From an uncultured Paraprevotella sp. (GTDB taxonomy: Bacteria; Bacteroidota; Bacteroidia; Bacteroidales; Bacteroidaceae): a stretch of 64,000 bases of DNA. Shown piece by piece: positions 12,276 through 21,100 of this stretch; positions within the stretch are counted from its first letter, which is position 1; each line of letters starts with the position of its first letter. A program made the position numbers and the translations under genes. The notes beneath the pieces are model-generated. The model made no database searches and was not told where the DNA came from. It saw only the letters and a list, made by a program, of their open reading frames with translations. The stretch covers positions 1-64,000 of the forward strand of contig CAMWUI010000005.1 of the NCBI GenBank assembly GCA_947177395.1, written 5' to 3'.

Positions 12276-12716
12276 TTATTTACCCGGGAAGTCCCCTTTT
12301 ACAGTGATACCCATACTTCTTGCTGTACCTGCAACCAAAGTCATTGCAGCTTCAACAGTAAAACAATTCAAATCAGGCATTTTATCCTGAGCTATCGTTC
12401 TAACCTGCTCCCAAGTAATCTCGGCTACTTTTTTACGGTTAGGCTCCGCAGAACCACTCTTCAACTTCGCAACCTCCATCAGCTGAATAGCCACAGGGGG
12501 AGTCTTCACAATAAAATCGTAAGACTTGTCCGTATAATAAGTGATAACAACCGGCAGTACCTTGCCAGCCTTGTCCTGCGTTCTGGCGTTGAATGCTTTA
12601 CAGAAATCCATGATATTGATACCCTTGGAACCCAAAGCAGGACCTACAGGGGGAGATGGATTTGCAGCGCCTCCTTTAATCTGCAATTTGATTAATCCAG
12701 CAACTTCTTTAGCCAT
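12276..12716 (-). CDS. rplK: 50S ribosomal protein L11
   Basis: Encodes the 146-aa L11 protein, part of the GTPase-associated centre. The proline-rich N-terminal segment [20 protein letters not shown] is diagnostic, and the C-terminal RNA-binding domain ends with [17 protein letters not shown]. The ATG at 12716 lies 55 nt past nusG. That is the expected position for cotranscription with secE-nusG. Confidence 0.99.
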   Translation of the reverse strand: MAKEVAGLIKLQIKGGAANPSPPVGPALGSKGINIMDFCKAFNARTQDKAGKVLPVVITYYTDKSYDFIVKTPPVAIQLMEVAKLKSGSAEPNRKKVAEITWEQVRTIAQDKMPDLNCFTVEAAMTLVAGTARSMGITVKGDFPGK

Positions 12717-12771
12717 TTTCTTTGTTATTTATATGAATTATATTAAAAGGATAAGCACGTAACAAGATGCC

Positions 12772-13317
12772 TTATTCCTTTTCTACCTGCATAAAGCCCA
12801 ATTCCAACGGAGTTTTACGTCCGAAGATTTTGACCATGACTTTCATCTTCTTCTTCTCGTTATTCACCTCCTCAATTACAGCAGAGAATCCGCTGAACGG
12901 ACCTTCGGTCACCTTGACACTTTCGCCGACATTGTACGGAACAATCATTTCTTCCGGAATATCCTGCAATTCGTCAACCGTGCCTAAAATCCGACTGACT
13001 TCGGCCGGCCGCAAGGGAGTAGGATTGGCATTGGATTCACCCAAAAAGCCCAATACATTCGGCGTCTGCCGCAACATCGGAGCAACTTCTCCGACAAGCA
13101 TAGCTTCTACCAACACATATCCCGGCAAATGAGTACGCTCCTTGACAATACGTTTCCCGTTACGCACCTGAACTGTCTTTTCCGTAGGAATAAGAACCTG
13201 AGACACATATTTGCCGAAATCGCCTTTCTTGATTTCAGCATCTATATATTCCTTAACCTTATTCTCTTTCCCACTGACGGCACGCAACACGTACCATCTC
13301 ATTTCCACATCTTTCAT
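12772..13317 (-). CDS. nusG: transcription termination/antitermination factor NusG
   Basis: Encodes a 181-aa RNA polymerase-binding elongation factor. The NGN domain starts [19 protein letters not shown], and the KOW domain holds [20 protein letters not shown]. Two starts are possible: the ATG at 13317 (MKDVEM) and the internal ATG five codons later. I keep the first because Bacteroidetes NusG proteins usually carry a short extension before WYVLRAVSG. It begins 9 nt after the secE stop. Confidence 0.98.
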   Translation of the reverse strand: MKDVEMRWYVLRAVSGKENKVKEYIDAEIKKGDFGKYVSQVLIPTEKTVQVRNGKRIVKERTHLPGYVLVEAMLVGEVAPMLRQTPNVLGFLGESNANPTPLRPAEVSRILGTVDELQDIPEEMIVPYNVGESVKVTEGPFSGFSAVIEEVNNEKKKMKVMVKIFGRKTPLELGFMQVEKE

Positions 13318-13326
13318 GTCTTTGTA

Positions 13327-13512
13327 TCAATAAACAAAATTCATGATAAACTGAAAACACCAGTCCATAACGAAAATAACCAGTGCTATGAGTAGGGAAG
13401 CAATTAAAACTACAACAGCACTGTTCGTAAGTTCTGAATAGCTTGGCCAAGTGGTCTTATGCGCAAGTTCTATGTAAGACTCCTTACAATAGTTTACTAT
13501 ATTCTTAAACAT
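13327..13512 (-). CDS. secE: preprotein translocase subunit SecE
   Basis: Encodes a 61-aa single-span SecYEG subunit. The amphipathic helix and the family hallmark HKTTWPSYSEL precede one membrane segment (AVVVLIASLLIALVIFVMDW). The start is the ATG at 13512 (MFKNIVNYCKES). A longer frame running up to 13557 would overlap the tRNA-Trp gene and is rejected. It sits between tRNA-Trp and nusG, as in many bacteria. Confidence 0.97.
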   Translation of the reverse strand: MFKNIVNYCKESYIELAHKTTWPSYSELTNSAVVVLIASLLIALVIFVMDWCFQFIMNFVY

Positions 13513-13527
13513 ACAATTTAGATTTAG

Positions 13528-13600
13528 CACGGGAAGAGAGGCTCGAACTCCCGACACCCGGTTTTGGAGACCGGTGCTCTACCAACTGAGCTATTCCCGT
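13528..13600 (-). tRNA. tRNA-Trp (CCA)
   Basis: A 73-nt cloverleaf with acceptor stem ACGGGAA/TTCCCGT and D-arm GCTCAGTTGGTAGAGC. The anticodon stem is CCGGT/ACCGG around loop CTCCAAA, giving anticodon CCA, and the T-arm is GGGAGTTCGAGCCTCTC. It lies between tuf and secE, and no CCA tail is encoded. Confidence 0.97.
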
Positions 13601-13636
13601 AAGAAGAGGAACCCCGAAGGGTTCCTTTATTTAAGA

Positions 13637-14818
13637 TTAGTCGAATACTTCAGTAATCTGACCAGAACCTACCGTACGACCACCTTCACGGATAGCGAAA
13701 CGCAGACCTACGTTCAAAGCAACCGGATAAATCAAAGAAACCTTGATTTCAACGTTGTCACCCGGCATTACCATTTCAGTTCCTTCCGGCAGAGTGATTT
13801 CACCCGTACAGTCCATAGTACGCAGATAGAACTGAGGACGATATTTGTTACCGAACGGAGTGTGACGACCACCTTCTTCTTTCTTCAAAACATAAATAGA
13901 AGCCTTGAAGCCAGAGTGAGGAGTAATAGAACCCGGATGAGTAATTACCATACCGCGTTTGATTTCCTTCTTGTCGATACCGCGAAGCAACAGACCTACA
14001 TTGTCACCAGCTTCACCTTCATCCAACAACTTACGGAACATTTCAACACCGGTGATAACCGACTTCTTGTCTTCACCCAGACCCAAGATCTGAACTTCGT
14101 CACCTACCTTCACAACACCTGTTTCGATACGACCAGTAGCAACAGTACCACGACCCGTAATAGAGAACACGTCTTCAACCGGCATCAAGAAAGGCTTTTC
14201 AACGTCGCGAACCGGCTCCTGAATCCAAGAGTCACAAGCATCCATCAGCTCCATAACCTTGTCTTCCCACTGAGCGACACCATTCAATGCACCCAGAGCA
14301 GAACCACGGATAATCGGAGTCTCAGCCTCGAAATCATAAGCAGCCAACAACTCACCCATTTCCATTTCAACCAGCTCCAACATTTCCTCATCCTCAACCA
14401 TGTCGCATTTGTTCAAGAATACAACCAGACGAGGAACGTTTACCTGACGAGCCAGCAGGATGTGCTCACGAGTCTGAGGCATCGGACCATCAGTAGCAGC
14501 AACCACGATAATTGCACCGTCCATCTGAGCAGCACCCGTTACCATGTTCTTCACATAGTCGGCATGTCCCGGACAGTCAACGTGTGCATAGTGACGATTG
14601 GCAGTTTCGTATTCTACGTGTGAAGTATTAATAGTGATACCACGTTCCTTTTCTTCGGGCGCGTTATCAATCTGATCAAATGACTTAACCTCTGAAAGAC
14701 CCTTCTTTGCCAACACAGTAGTGATAGCAGCCGTCAACGTAGTCTTACCGTGGTCTACGTGACCGATAGTACCAATGTTTACATGCGGCTTGGTACGTTC
14801 AAATTTCTCTTTAGCCAT
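13637..14818 (-). CDS. tuf: elongation factor Tu
   Basis: Encodes the 393-aa GTPase that delivers aminoacyl-tRNA to the ribosome. The P-loop [10 protein letters not shown], switch region motifs ERGITI and [12 protein letters not shown], and NKCD are all present. Codons are strongly biased, as expected for a very highly expressed gene. It lies within a run of tRNA genes (Thr-Tyr-Gly-Thr upstream, Trp downstream), matching the tufB context of E. coli. Confidence 0.99.
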   Translation of the reverse strand: MAKEKFERTKPHVNIGTIGHVDHGKTTLTAAITTVLAKKGLSEVKSFDQIDNAPEEKERGITINTSHVEYETANRHYAHVDCPGHADYVKNMVTGAAQMDGAIIVVAATDGPMPQTREHILLARQVNVPRLVVFLNKCDMVEDEEMLELVEMEMGELLAAYDFEAETPIIRGSALGALNGVAQWEDKVMELMDACDSWIQEPVRDVEKPFLMPVEDVFSITGRGTVATGRIETGVVKVGDEVQILGLGEDKKSVITGVEMFRKLLDEGEAGDNVGLLLRGIDKKEIKRGMVITHPGSITPHSGFKASIYVLKKEEGGRHTPFGNKYRPQFYLRTMDCTGEITLPEGTEMVMPGDNVEIKVSLIYPVALNVGLRFAIREGGRTVGSGQITEVFD

Positions 14819-14867
14819 AGCTTTCTCTTTTTATTTTAAAATCAATGAATAATCTCTATTAGCGAAG

Positions 14868-14939
<72 letters not shown>

Positions 14940-14944
14940 AATAT

Positions 14945-15020
14945 TGGAGCGGAAAACGGGGCTCAAACCCGCGACCCCCAGCTTGGAAGGCTAGTGCTCT
15001 ATCAACTGAGCTATTTCCGC
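14945..15020 (-). tRNA. tRNA-Gly (TCC), CCA encoded
   Basis: Cloverleaf with acceptor GCGGAAA/TTTCCGC and anticodon loop CTTCCAA, anticodon TCC. The discriminator T is followed by a genomic CCA (14945-14947). Its neighbours do not encode CCA. Confidence 0.96.
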
Positions 15021-15048
15021 ATGTCAGATTAAAAAGACTTCAATCCTG

Positions 15049-15131
15049 TGGGCAAAGATGGATTCGAACCACCGAAGGCGTAAGCCAGCAGATTTACAGT
15101 CTGCCCCATTTGGCCACTCTGGTATTTGCCC
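15049..15131 (-). tRNA. tRNA-Tyr (GTA)
   Basis: An 83-nt class II cloverleaf with a long variable arm. The acceptor stem is GGGCAAA/TTTGCCC and the anticodon is GTA in the segment GACTGTAAATC. The end reads ACA rather than CCA, so the tail is probably added after transcription. Confidence 0.96.
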
Positions 15132-15162
15132 TTCTGTCACCAAGAATCCTCCGATCCTTTTG

Positions 15163-15236
15163 AGCCTCTTGTCGGATTCGAACCAACGACCCCGAGATTA
15201 CAAATCACGTGCTCTGGCCAACTGAGCTAAAGAGGC
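15163..15236 (-). tRNA. tRNA-Thr (TGT)
   Basis: First tRNA of the cluster. The acceptor is GCCTCTT/AAGAGGC and the D-arm GCTCAGTTGGCCAGAGC. The anticodon loop TTTGTAA gives TGT. The anticodon stem appears to contain one T-T mismatch. The promoter at 15279-15308 reads directly into it. Confidence 0.93.
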
Positions 15237-15278
15237 GTTCGCAGCCGCTTCAAAGCAGCAGCCTGCCTGAAACGACTG

Positions 15279-15308
15279 CAAAATTAGATATATTTTTTGA
15301 ATCTCAAA
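15279..15308 (-). promoter_or_regulatory. promoter of tRNA-tuf cluster
   Basis: On the minus strand TTTG (15308-15305) is followed after 18 nt by TAATTTTG (15286-15279), close to the Bacteroidetes sigma consensus TTTG-N19-TAnnTTTG. Transcription would start near 15272, about 36 nt before tRNA-Thr. It lies right after the hpf stop, separating hpf from the translation cluster. Confidence 0.7.
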
Positions 15309-15326
15309 AACTTTTCCGAGTTTTTT

Positions 15327-15626
15327 TTAGTGGCCACGCTGCTTTTCCTTTAATTTAGCCAATTGCTTCTGCAACGCATCCACACATAAGTCTATTGCTT
15401 CTTCAAACGTGTCGCACACCTTCTCCGCAAAAAGTTCAGCATTTGTCGCCGACAACTTCACGGAAGCCTCCTTGTTAAGGGCCGTTTCAGGCTTCACGAC
15501 TTTCAATGACACCTCTACCTTTCTTATTTCTTCGCTTACTTTTTCCAGTTTTGAAACCTTCTTTTCAATGAATGAATGCAACTGCTCCGTTGCATCAAAA
15601 TGAATCGACTGAACAATAATTTCCAT
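15327..15626 (-). CDS. hpf: ribosome hibernation promoting factor (HPF/RaiA family)
   Basis: Encodes a 99-aa short-form hibernation factor that binds the 30S decoding region in slow growth. The family layout is visible: MEIIVQSIHFDATEQLHSFI, then KKVSKLEK, then a basic C-terminus (LAKLKEKQRGH). I prefer the ATG at 15626 over the GTG at 15632, because a strong GGAGG lies 6 nt before the ATG and the GTG falls inside that site. Its start is 2 nt past the xerC stop, so the two are coupled. The same xerC-hpf-tRNA-tuf order recurs in Bacteroidales. Confidence 0.93.
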   Translation of the reverse strand: MEIIVQSIHFDATEQLHSFIEKKVSKLEKVSEEIRKVEVSLKVVKPETALNKEASVKLSATNAELFAEKVCDTFEEAIDLCVDALQKQLAKLKEKQRGH

Positions 15627-15628
15627 AT

Positions 15629-16519
15629 TCACCTCCGTTTTTTAGCCCGCGGATGGGCTTCGTTATACACTTTTATCAGTTCATCAAACGTCACATGGGT
15701 ATACACCTCCGTTGTAGAAAGACTCTCATGCCCGAGCAACTCTTTGACAGACTCCAATGCAGCATGGTTATTAAGCATCGAGGTCGCAAACGTATGGCGA
15801 AGTACGTGAGGACTCCTTTTATGCAAAGTCGTGACCATCCCCAGATAATACCGGGTCAGTGTTTCCACCTTTGCCTTTGTCAGCCTCTGCCCTTTCGCAT
15901 CTACGAAAAGCGCCGGTGTCGCCACCGTCTGTACCGCCCGAAGTTTTATATAAGCATCCAATTCCATCAGAAGTTCATCTCCGACCGGTATAATGCGTTG
16001 CTTGTTTCTTTTCCCGGTCACCTTCACCCGATTCATGAAAAAGTCGATATCCGACACATCCATTCCTATCAGTTCCGAAAGGCGCACCCCTGTCATATAG
16101 AACATCAGCAGAATCAAACGGTCGCGAACACTTTCAAAATCCGTTCCCGACATCACCGTGTCGAACAATCGGTTCATCTCTTTTTCTTTTAAGAAAACAG
16201 GCAACACCTTTTGTTTTCTGGGCGCCCTTATACCATAAACCGGATTTACCGATATAAGTTTTTTCTTTAAAAGAAACTTGTAAAACGAACGCAACGCGCT
16301 TAACCGCCTACTGACTGTCGACGCGGAATTTCCCCGTTCCATCATGAACACAACCCATTGCCGAATAACATCGGCATCCAGCGTTTTCCAGTCTAACGCA
16401 TCCTCCATGCCCTTGAAATACAATTCGAACGCCTTCAAATCGTCTGAATATTCCTTCACCGTACGGGGAGAATAATTCTTCTCATAGGCAAGATGATCCA
16501 GAAAAGAGCTTTTCAGCAT
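15629..16519 (-). CDS. xerC: tyrosine recombinase XerC/XerD family
   Basis: A 296-aa site-specific recombinase, probably one of the pair that resolves chromosome dimers at dif. The N-terminal SAM-like DNA-binding domain (LAYEKNYSPRTVKEYSDDL) precedes the catalytic domain. Catalytic residues are visible: Arg in TGVRLSELIG, the HxxR box in HVLRHTFATSML, His in LGHESLSTT and Tyr in TEVYTHV. Its setting next to rpsU and hpf, with no attachment site or phage genes, argues for a housekeeping Xer rather than an integrase of a mobile element. Confidence 0.9.
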   Translation of the reverse strand: MLKSSFLDHLAYEKNYSPRTVKEYSDDLKAFELYFKGMEDALDWKTLDADVIRQWVVFMMERGNSASTVSRRLSALRSFYKFLLKKKLISVNPVYGIRAPRKQKVLPVFLKEKEMNRLFDTVMSGTDFESVRDRLILLMFYMTGVRLSELIGMDVSDIDFFMNRVKVTGKRNKQRIIPVGDELLMELDAYIKLRAVQTVATPALFVDAKGQRLTKAKVETLTRYYLGMVTTLHKRSPHVLRHTFATSMLNNHAALESVKELLGHESLSTTEVYTHVTFDELIKVYNEAHPRAKKRR

Positions 16520-16586
16520 AACCTCATTGCTTTACGGCAACGAATATAGCCAATTATTTCAACTGTTCAAAGAAAAAAGCGCTAAA

Positions 16587-16778
16587 TTATTCTTCAATAC
16601 GTTGTAATTTCTGAACGTAGATGGCACGTTCCTTGGCAAGTCTCTTCAACACAGAGGGTTTGTCAAACTGCTGTCTGCGTCTGAGTTCCTTAACGACACC
16701 AGTCTTTTCAAATTTTCTCTTGAACTTTTTCAAAGCTCTTTCAATGTTCTCGCCTTCTTTTACAGGTACTACAATCAT
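16587..16778 (-). CDS. rpsU: 30S ribosomal protein S21
   Basis: Encodes the 63-aa basic protein MIVVPVKEGENIERALKKFK with the family's RRRQQFDKPSVLKR motif. S21 helps initiation by contacting the platform of the 30S subunit. It opens the rpsU-xerC-hpf run; the 67-nt gap to xerC shows no terminator. Confidence 0.98.
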   Translation of the reverse strand: MIVVPVKEGENIERALKKFKRKFEKTGVVKELRRRQQFDKPSVLKRLAKERAIYVQKLQRIEE

Positions 16779-16834
16779 TGTTTTTGCGTTTTATAATATA
16801 AATTGTTAATAATGTAAGTTCACAAATTGCGGCG

Positions 16835-16865
16835 CAAAAGTACATATTGTTTTTGAATTAGACAA
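16835..16865 (-). promoter_or_regulatory. candidate rpsU promoter
   Basis: A -7 element TACTTTTG (16842-16835) matches TAnnTTTG. The upstream partner is a weak TTGT around 16862-16865. The -7 box lies about 57 nt before the rpsU start codon. Confidence 0.45.
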
Positions 16866-16869
16866 TAAA

Positions 16870-16903
16870 TAAGTTGCTTTTTTCACTTACAAAAAGCAAC
16901 TTA
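16870..16903. terminator. inverted repeat between mdh and rpsU
   Basis: A perfect 13-bp stem (TAAGTTGCTTTTT/AAAAAGCAACTTA) with an 8-nt loop. On the minus strand it is followed by TTTATTG. It lies downstream of mdh and just upstream of the rpsU promoter, so it may insulate the two. Confidence 0.6.
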
Positions 16904-16957
16904 CGAATAAAAACAGCGACATGCGGATTCATTCGTTACTTCCCTGAATACGACAAA

Positions 16958-16991
16958 TGGGACGGGATTGCTCCTTAAAGTTCCCGCCCCA
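16958..16991 (-). terminator. mdh terminator
   Basis: A GC-rich stem (TGGGACGGGA with TCCCGCCCCA, one mismatch) about 26 nt past the mdh stop. TTTGTCG follows on the minus strand. Confidence 0.65.
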
Positions 16992-17016
16992 TTTTATTAT
17001 AAATTAAGGTATACGC

Positions 17017-18009
17017 TTACAGATTCGGATTGATCTTGCTCCATTCGCTGACAGCCGGCACGATGTTCAACGTTACCAACTCGTCGCGCATCTTGCAGAG
17101 ATGGGCATAGCTTGCATCCAACTTGGCCACTTCCTCTGCCGTACCCGTCGGCATCTCATAATGGCAACCGGTAGCATCCAAGGTTGTCTTCATGGCCATC
17201 ATAATATGGTCATACTTATCATTCTTTACATAAGTACCTGCCGGCCAACGGAATGCTTCACCACCCATTGCCGCACGAATCATTTCGACCGAGATATACG
17301 CAGGGCTCTGGAACGAAGAGCGGCCACGCAGTTCGATAATCTTGGCACCGCCTTTCGTAACATCCACCTTCATGTCTTCCCATTCCTGCTCACTGAATTC
17401 AGGAGTGCCGATAATGTCCGTCAAAGGTTTACCGTCAATCTTCACGGCACTGCCGAACACAGCCATCTGCTCGCCGTGACCGCCATACGTGGCACTACCG
17501 GTCACCTTGCTCTGCTGTACGCCGAACTTCTTAGCCAGAGCACTCTGCAAGCGGGTTGAATCCAAACCTGCCAGCGTAGTCACCTGAGAAGGCTTCAGAC
17601 CGGAGTACAACAAAGTCACCAGTCCGGTCAGGTCGGCGGGATTGAATATAATCACCACATGCTTGACATCCGGGCAATAAGTCTTGATATCCTTGCCCAG
17701 CTGTTCCGCGATTTCGCAGTTGCCTTTCAGCAAATCCTCGCGCGTCATACCCTGCTTGCGGGGAGCACCGCCGGAAGAAATAATGTATTTGGCATCCTTG
17801 AAAGCCTCAGCCACATCAGTCGTCGCCGTAATGTTCACTTCGTCAAAACCGCTCTGACGCATTTCCTCTGCCACACCCTCGGGAGAGAACACGTCATAAA
17901 GGCACAGGTTCGAAGTCAGCCCCATCATCAGAGCCGTCTGAGCCATGTTGGAACCAATCATACCGGCTGCACCGACAATCACCAATTTGTCATTCGTCAG
18001 AAATTCCAT
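17017..18009 (-). CDS. mdh: malate dehydrogenase
   Basis: A 330-aa NAD-dependent enzyme interconverting malate and oxaloacetate, used by Bacteroidales in the fumarate branch of fermentation. The Rossmann motif is VGAAGMIGSNMAQ. The loop with ISSGGAPRKQGMTREDLL supplies substrate-binding arginine, and ATYGGHGEQMAVF carries the catalytic His. It is monocistronic, with its own promoter and terminator. A lactate dehydrogenase is less likely because of the context and the GGAPRK segment typical of Bacteroidales Mdh. Confidence 0.95.
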   Translation of the reverse strand: MEFLTNDKLVIVGAAGMIGSNMAQTALMMGLTSNLCLYDVFSPEGVAEEMRQSGFDEVNITATTDVAEAFKDAKYIISSGGAPRKQGMTREDLLKGNCEIAEQLGKDIKTYCPDVKHVVIIFNPADLTGLVTLLYSGLKPSQVTTLAGLDSTRLQSALAKKFGVQQSKVTGSATYGGHGEQMAVFGSAVKIDGKPLTDIIGTPEFSEQEWEDMKVDVTKGGAKIIELRGRSSFQSPAYISVEMIRAAMGGEAFRWPAGTYVKNDKYDHIMMAMKTTLDATGCHYEMPTGTAEEVAKLDASYAHLCKMRDELVTLNIVPAVSEWSKINPNL

Positions 18010-18050
18010 ATTATTTTTATTTTTAAGTTAAAGTATATATCCTTAAGAGG

Positions 18051-18082
18051 CAAAGATACTATTTATTTCCCAAAAGCAGAAA
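18051..18082 (-). promoter_or_regulatory. mdh promoter
   Basis: A perfect -7 box TATCTTTG (18058-18051) is preceded after 20 nt by TTTC, a one-base variant of the -33 TTTG. Transcription would begin about 35-40 nt before the mdh ATG. Confidence 0.55.
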
Positions 18083-18166
18083 AATAATATTGAATTTTTC
18101 GTGAAGCCATATATCGCCGCCAACAGATATACAGATTCACACAGACAGGTTCCGCTGTCATTCCGT

Positions 18167-21100
18167 TTAAGGAACAGCCATATATTTCTTATTCCCTTTG
18201 ATATACAATCCCCTCTGCGGAACATCCGGCAACCGGCGTCCGCCAAGGTCGTAAATGTTGCCGTCCTGTAAAACATGCGTGTCATAAACATCGCTAATTC
18301 CCGTGGCGGAGCTTTTACCAAGGCAGTACAGACGGATATTGTCATACTTAAAATTGTTACCTTGATAATCGGCCAGGCGAACGCCGATAACGACATCGCC
18401 AGGTTCCGTAAGTTCAAACTGCAATGAAGTGTCTGCCAGTCCTCCATGATTCATGCCGGCCTTGTGGTCGTTGGCAAAAAGCCATGCTCCGTTGCTCTCA
18501 CACATGGCATACACAATAAGACGGTAACTGCCGGCCGGTAGCGCCCCGATGGTCTGCGACACGCTACGGTCACTGAGTTTTCCACTGCTCTGCCAGTTGT
18601 TCATATACAGCTTTCCGCTGCAACCGGCAAGATAACCTTTCTCTATACTTCCTTCCCCCTCGACGGTCCAACCTATAGGCTTGCCAGTCTCATCGTAACG
18701 CTCAAAACTGGGGTTGTCGATGAGATAGGTAATGGAAATAGGTGTCTCGACGGTCGCCTTCTCAAGTTTTTCATACTGCTGCATCCATGCGCTCCTGTCG
18801 ATAGCATAAATGTCGAAGCGAGCGGCATCCGCTTCTGACTTGTTTGCGGAGAACTCCTCATCCTCTTCAAAAACGCCACTGTCCCACGGGCCGATATAGG
18901 CCCCCGACGTGACATTTTTCAGCATCCACCCGTTTTCAGCCGAATATTCCGGCATGAGATACGCCAGTTTACGGTTGCCGTCATTATCTCCCTTCTTACC
19001 GCCAAAGTCACTGTATGTCTGCCATACCTCTTTGCTCCAGCCTTCCGTACGGAACTGGCGATCCTGCTCTATCATACTGCTGAATATCCAGTTCGTGGCC
19101 TTCTGCCCGACGGTCATATTCCCATCGTTATCATAACCTTCCACCACCCAGACAGCACTCTGGTCTTTATTGGCATCCACGCTTTCCGCATAAGACATCA
19201 CATATACGCCGCCCCAGTTTTTACCATTGTCAACATGCGACCTCGCGACGAGCGAAAGGTCTTTTGCACGCTCCACAAGGGCGAAATATTTTTGCGAGAA
19301 ATCCATATCTTCCGGTATCACGTCCAATTTCCTCCAGCCCTTTTCCGTAAGTTTCTCCGCCGTAGGGCGCAGATCCTGCGACGCTATGCTGTAAAAAACG
19401 ACTTTGGTTGCCCTGAACTCCTGCCGGTTGCCGCCGTTATCCAGATTCGCCTGCCATCCTATACAGTATTCCCCTTCTTCCTCAATCTGTACATACAAGC
19501 CATAGAGGTCTTCACCCTCTTCGGCCGTGTTAACCTGATAACAAGCTATACTTTTTTCCGGAAGTTCATCTGTAGAGCAGATTTCTTTTGATACGAACAT
19601 ATATGCCATATCATTGCAACCGTAAAGGGAATTGTACGCGGCGCCGAAATAATACACTCCGGGATGCAGGGTCACCTTCCGGTAGATGCGGGCACAAGTG
19701 AGATCGCCTTGGTTGTCCCCCTTGTCGTCCCATATACCCAGAGAAATGCCTCGTCTGTTTCCATAATTGTCAAGTCCGCTACGCACTCCTTCATTACCTT
19801 TGTCTATACTATAGTTCTCCGATATCCAATAGTCAAGTTTGCCGTAACGACCGCCGAGTGTTCCGGAAAAGTTATCTCCTTCCACGAGGACCTCTCCTGT
19901 CAGGTTCTCTTCAACGGCTCCTTTGAACAGTCCTCCCCGGTTCAATCCGTTCTTCTCAAGTTCCTGATACAAAGCGCGCAATTTGCCAAGTGCCGCATTC
20001 ACGGCATCCTCATCATTCAGGTCGACCGTTTTCGCATCTGCGACGGCATCGGCAAGGGCCTGCACCTTGACACGGCTGTAATGCCCCGTATTTACATCGC
20101 TGCTCGACTGCCCGAGTGCATTGCATGCAGTCTCCAGTTCTGCTATGACTGCTGAAAGGATTTGAGAATGGCTCAGGGCCTCTTTCTTGAAAAGGATGCG
20201 GAAGACCGGAGCTATTTCATTGGGATGAACAGACGGAATATCTACCGTCACTCCGGAGACCCTCTGCCTGAAGTCCACTTCACCGTATCCGAGAAGCTCC
20301 ACCTTCTCCACTTCGCCACGGTAGCTTTCCGCCAGCGGAGAGAACGCTTTCAGCGTGTATTCACCGGCTGCAGGCCATGCCATGACGGTGGCATAGACGA
20401 CGGAACCTTTCGTCACGTAACGCACATCGGCACTGGTATAGTTCTGCCCTTCGTTAAAACCCTGGCCTGTCATCCCGTTTGTGGCTTCCGCCAGAGGCCC
20501 CTCTCCGAAACATTCCGCCCAATAACGGGTTCCGTATATGCTTTCTCCATTGATTTTCATCCATGCCCCGATACCATCGAGCACCGCAAGCTCTCTTGAA
20601 TCGTACTCACCGTCAGCATTCAACGGAATAGAAAGCAACAAATTACCGTTCTTACTCACCACATCGACAAGCATGCGCACAACTGTAGCCGCACTTTTAT
20701 AGCCGCCGATACTCTTCTTATAATGCCAGTCACCGATACAGGTGCATGTCTGCCAGTATTTTTCCTGCGGACGGTCCGGAATACCGCGTTCCACGTCCCA
20801 CATCATAGCCTCCTTCTGCGCCTCCGGAAGAATTTTTCCGGTCACCACCACTTCTGCCCTTCCGTCGTGCAGATTGGCTGAGTGGTTATAATAGTGCGCC
20901 AAGAAATCCTGTCCCCACTGGTTGTCGCATCCCCAGAACGGAAGCACGGTATCATCGAAATATATCATATCGGGGTTGTAATCGTTAACCACCTGCCGGC
21001 ATCTGTTCTGCAACTTCAACCTGTATGCCTCATCCGGAACACTGGCACCGTTTCCCCAGTCCCACTGGCTGTGAATGGTCCCGCTGTTTTCCCATCCGGC

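Noticed and set aside
13327-13557. 76-codon secE reading
   Set aside because: The extra N-terminal codons run into the tRNA-Trp gene; the ATG at 13512 gives the normal SecE start.
15629-16519. Integrase marking a genomic island inserted at a tRNA
   Set aside because: It lies in the conserved rpsU-xerC-hpf order with no flanking att repeats or mobile genes; the tRNAs nearby are part of the tuf cluster.
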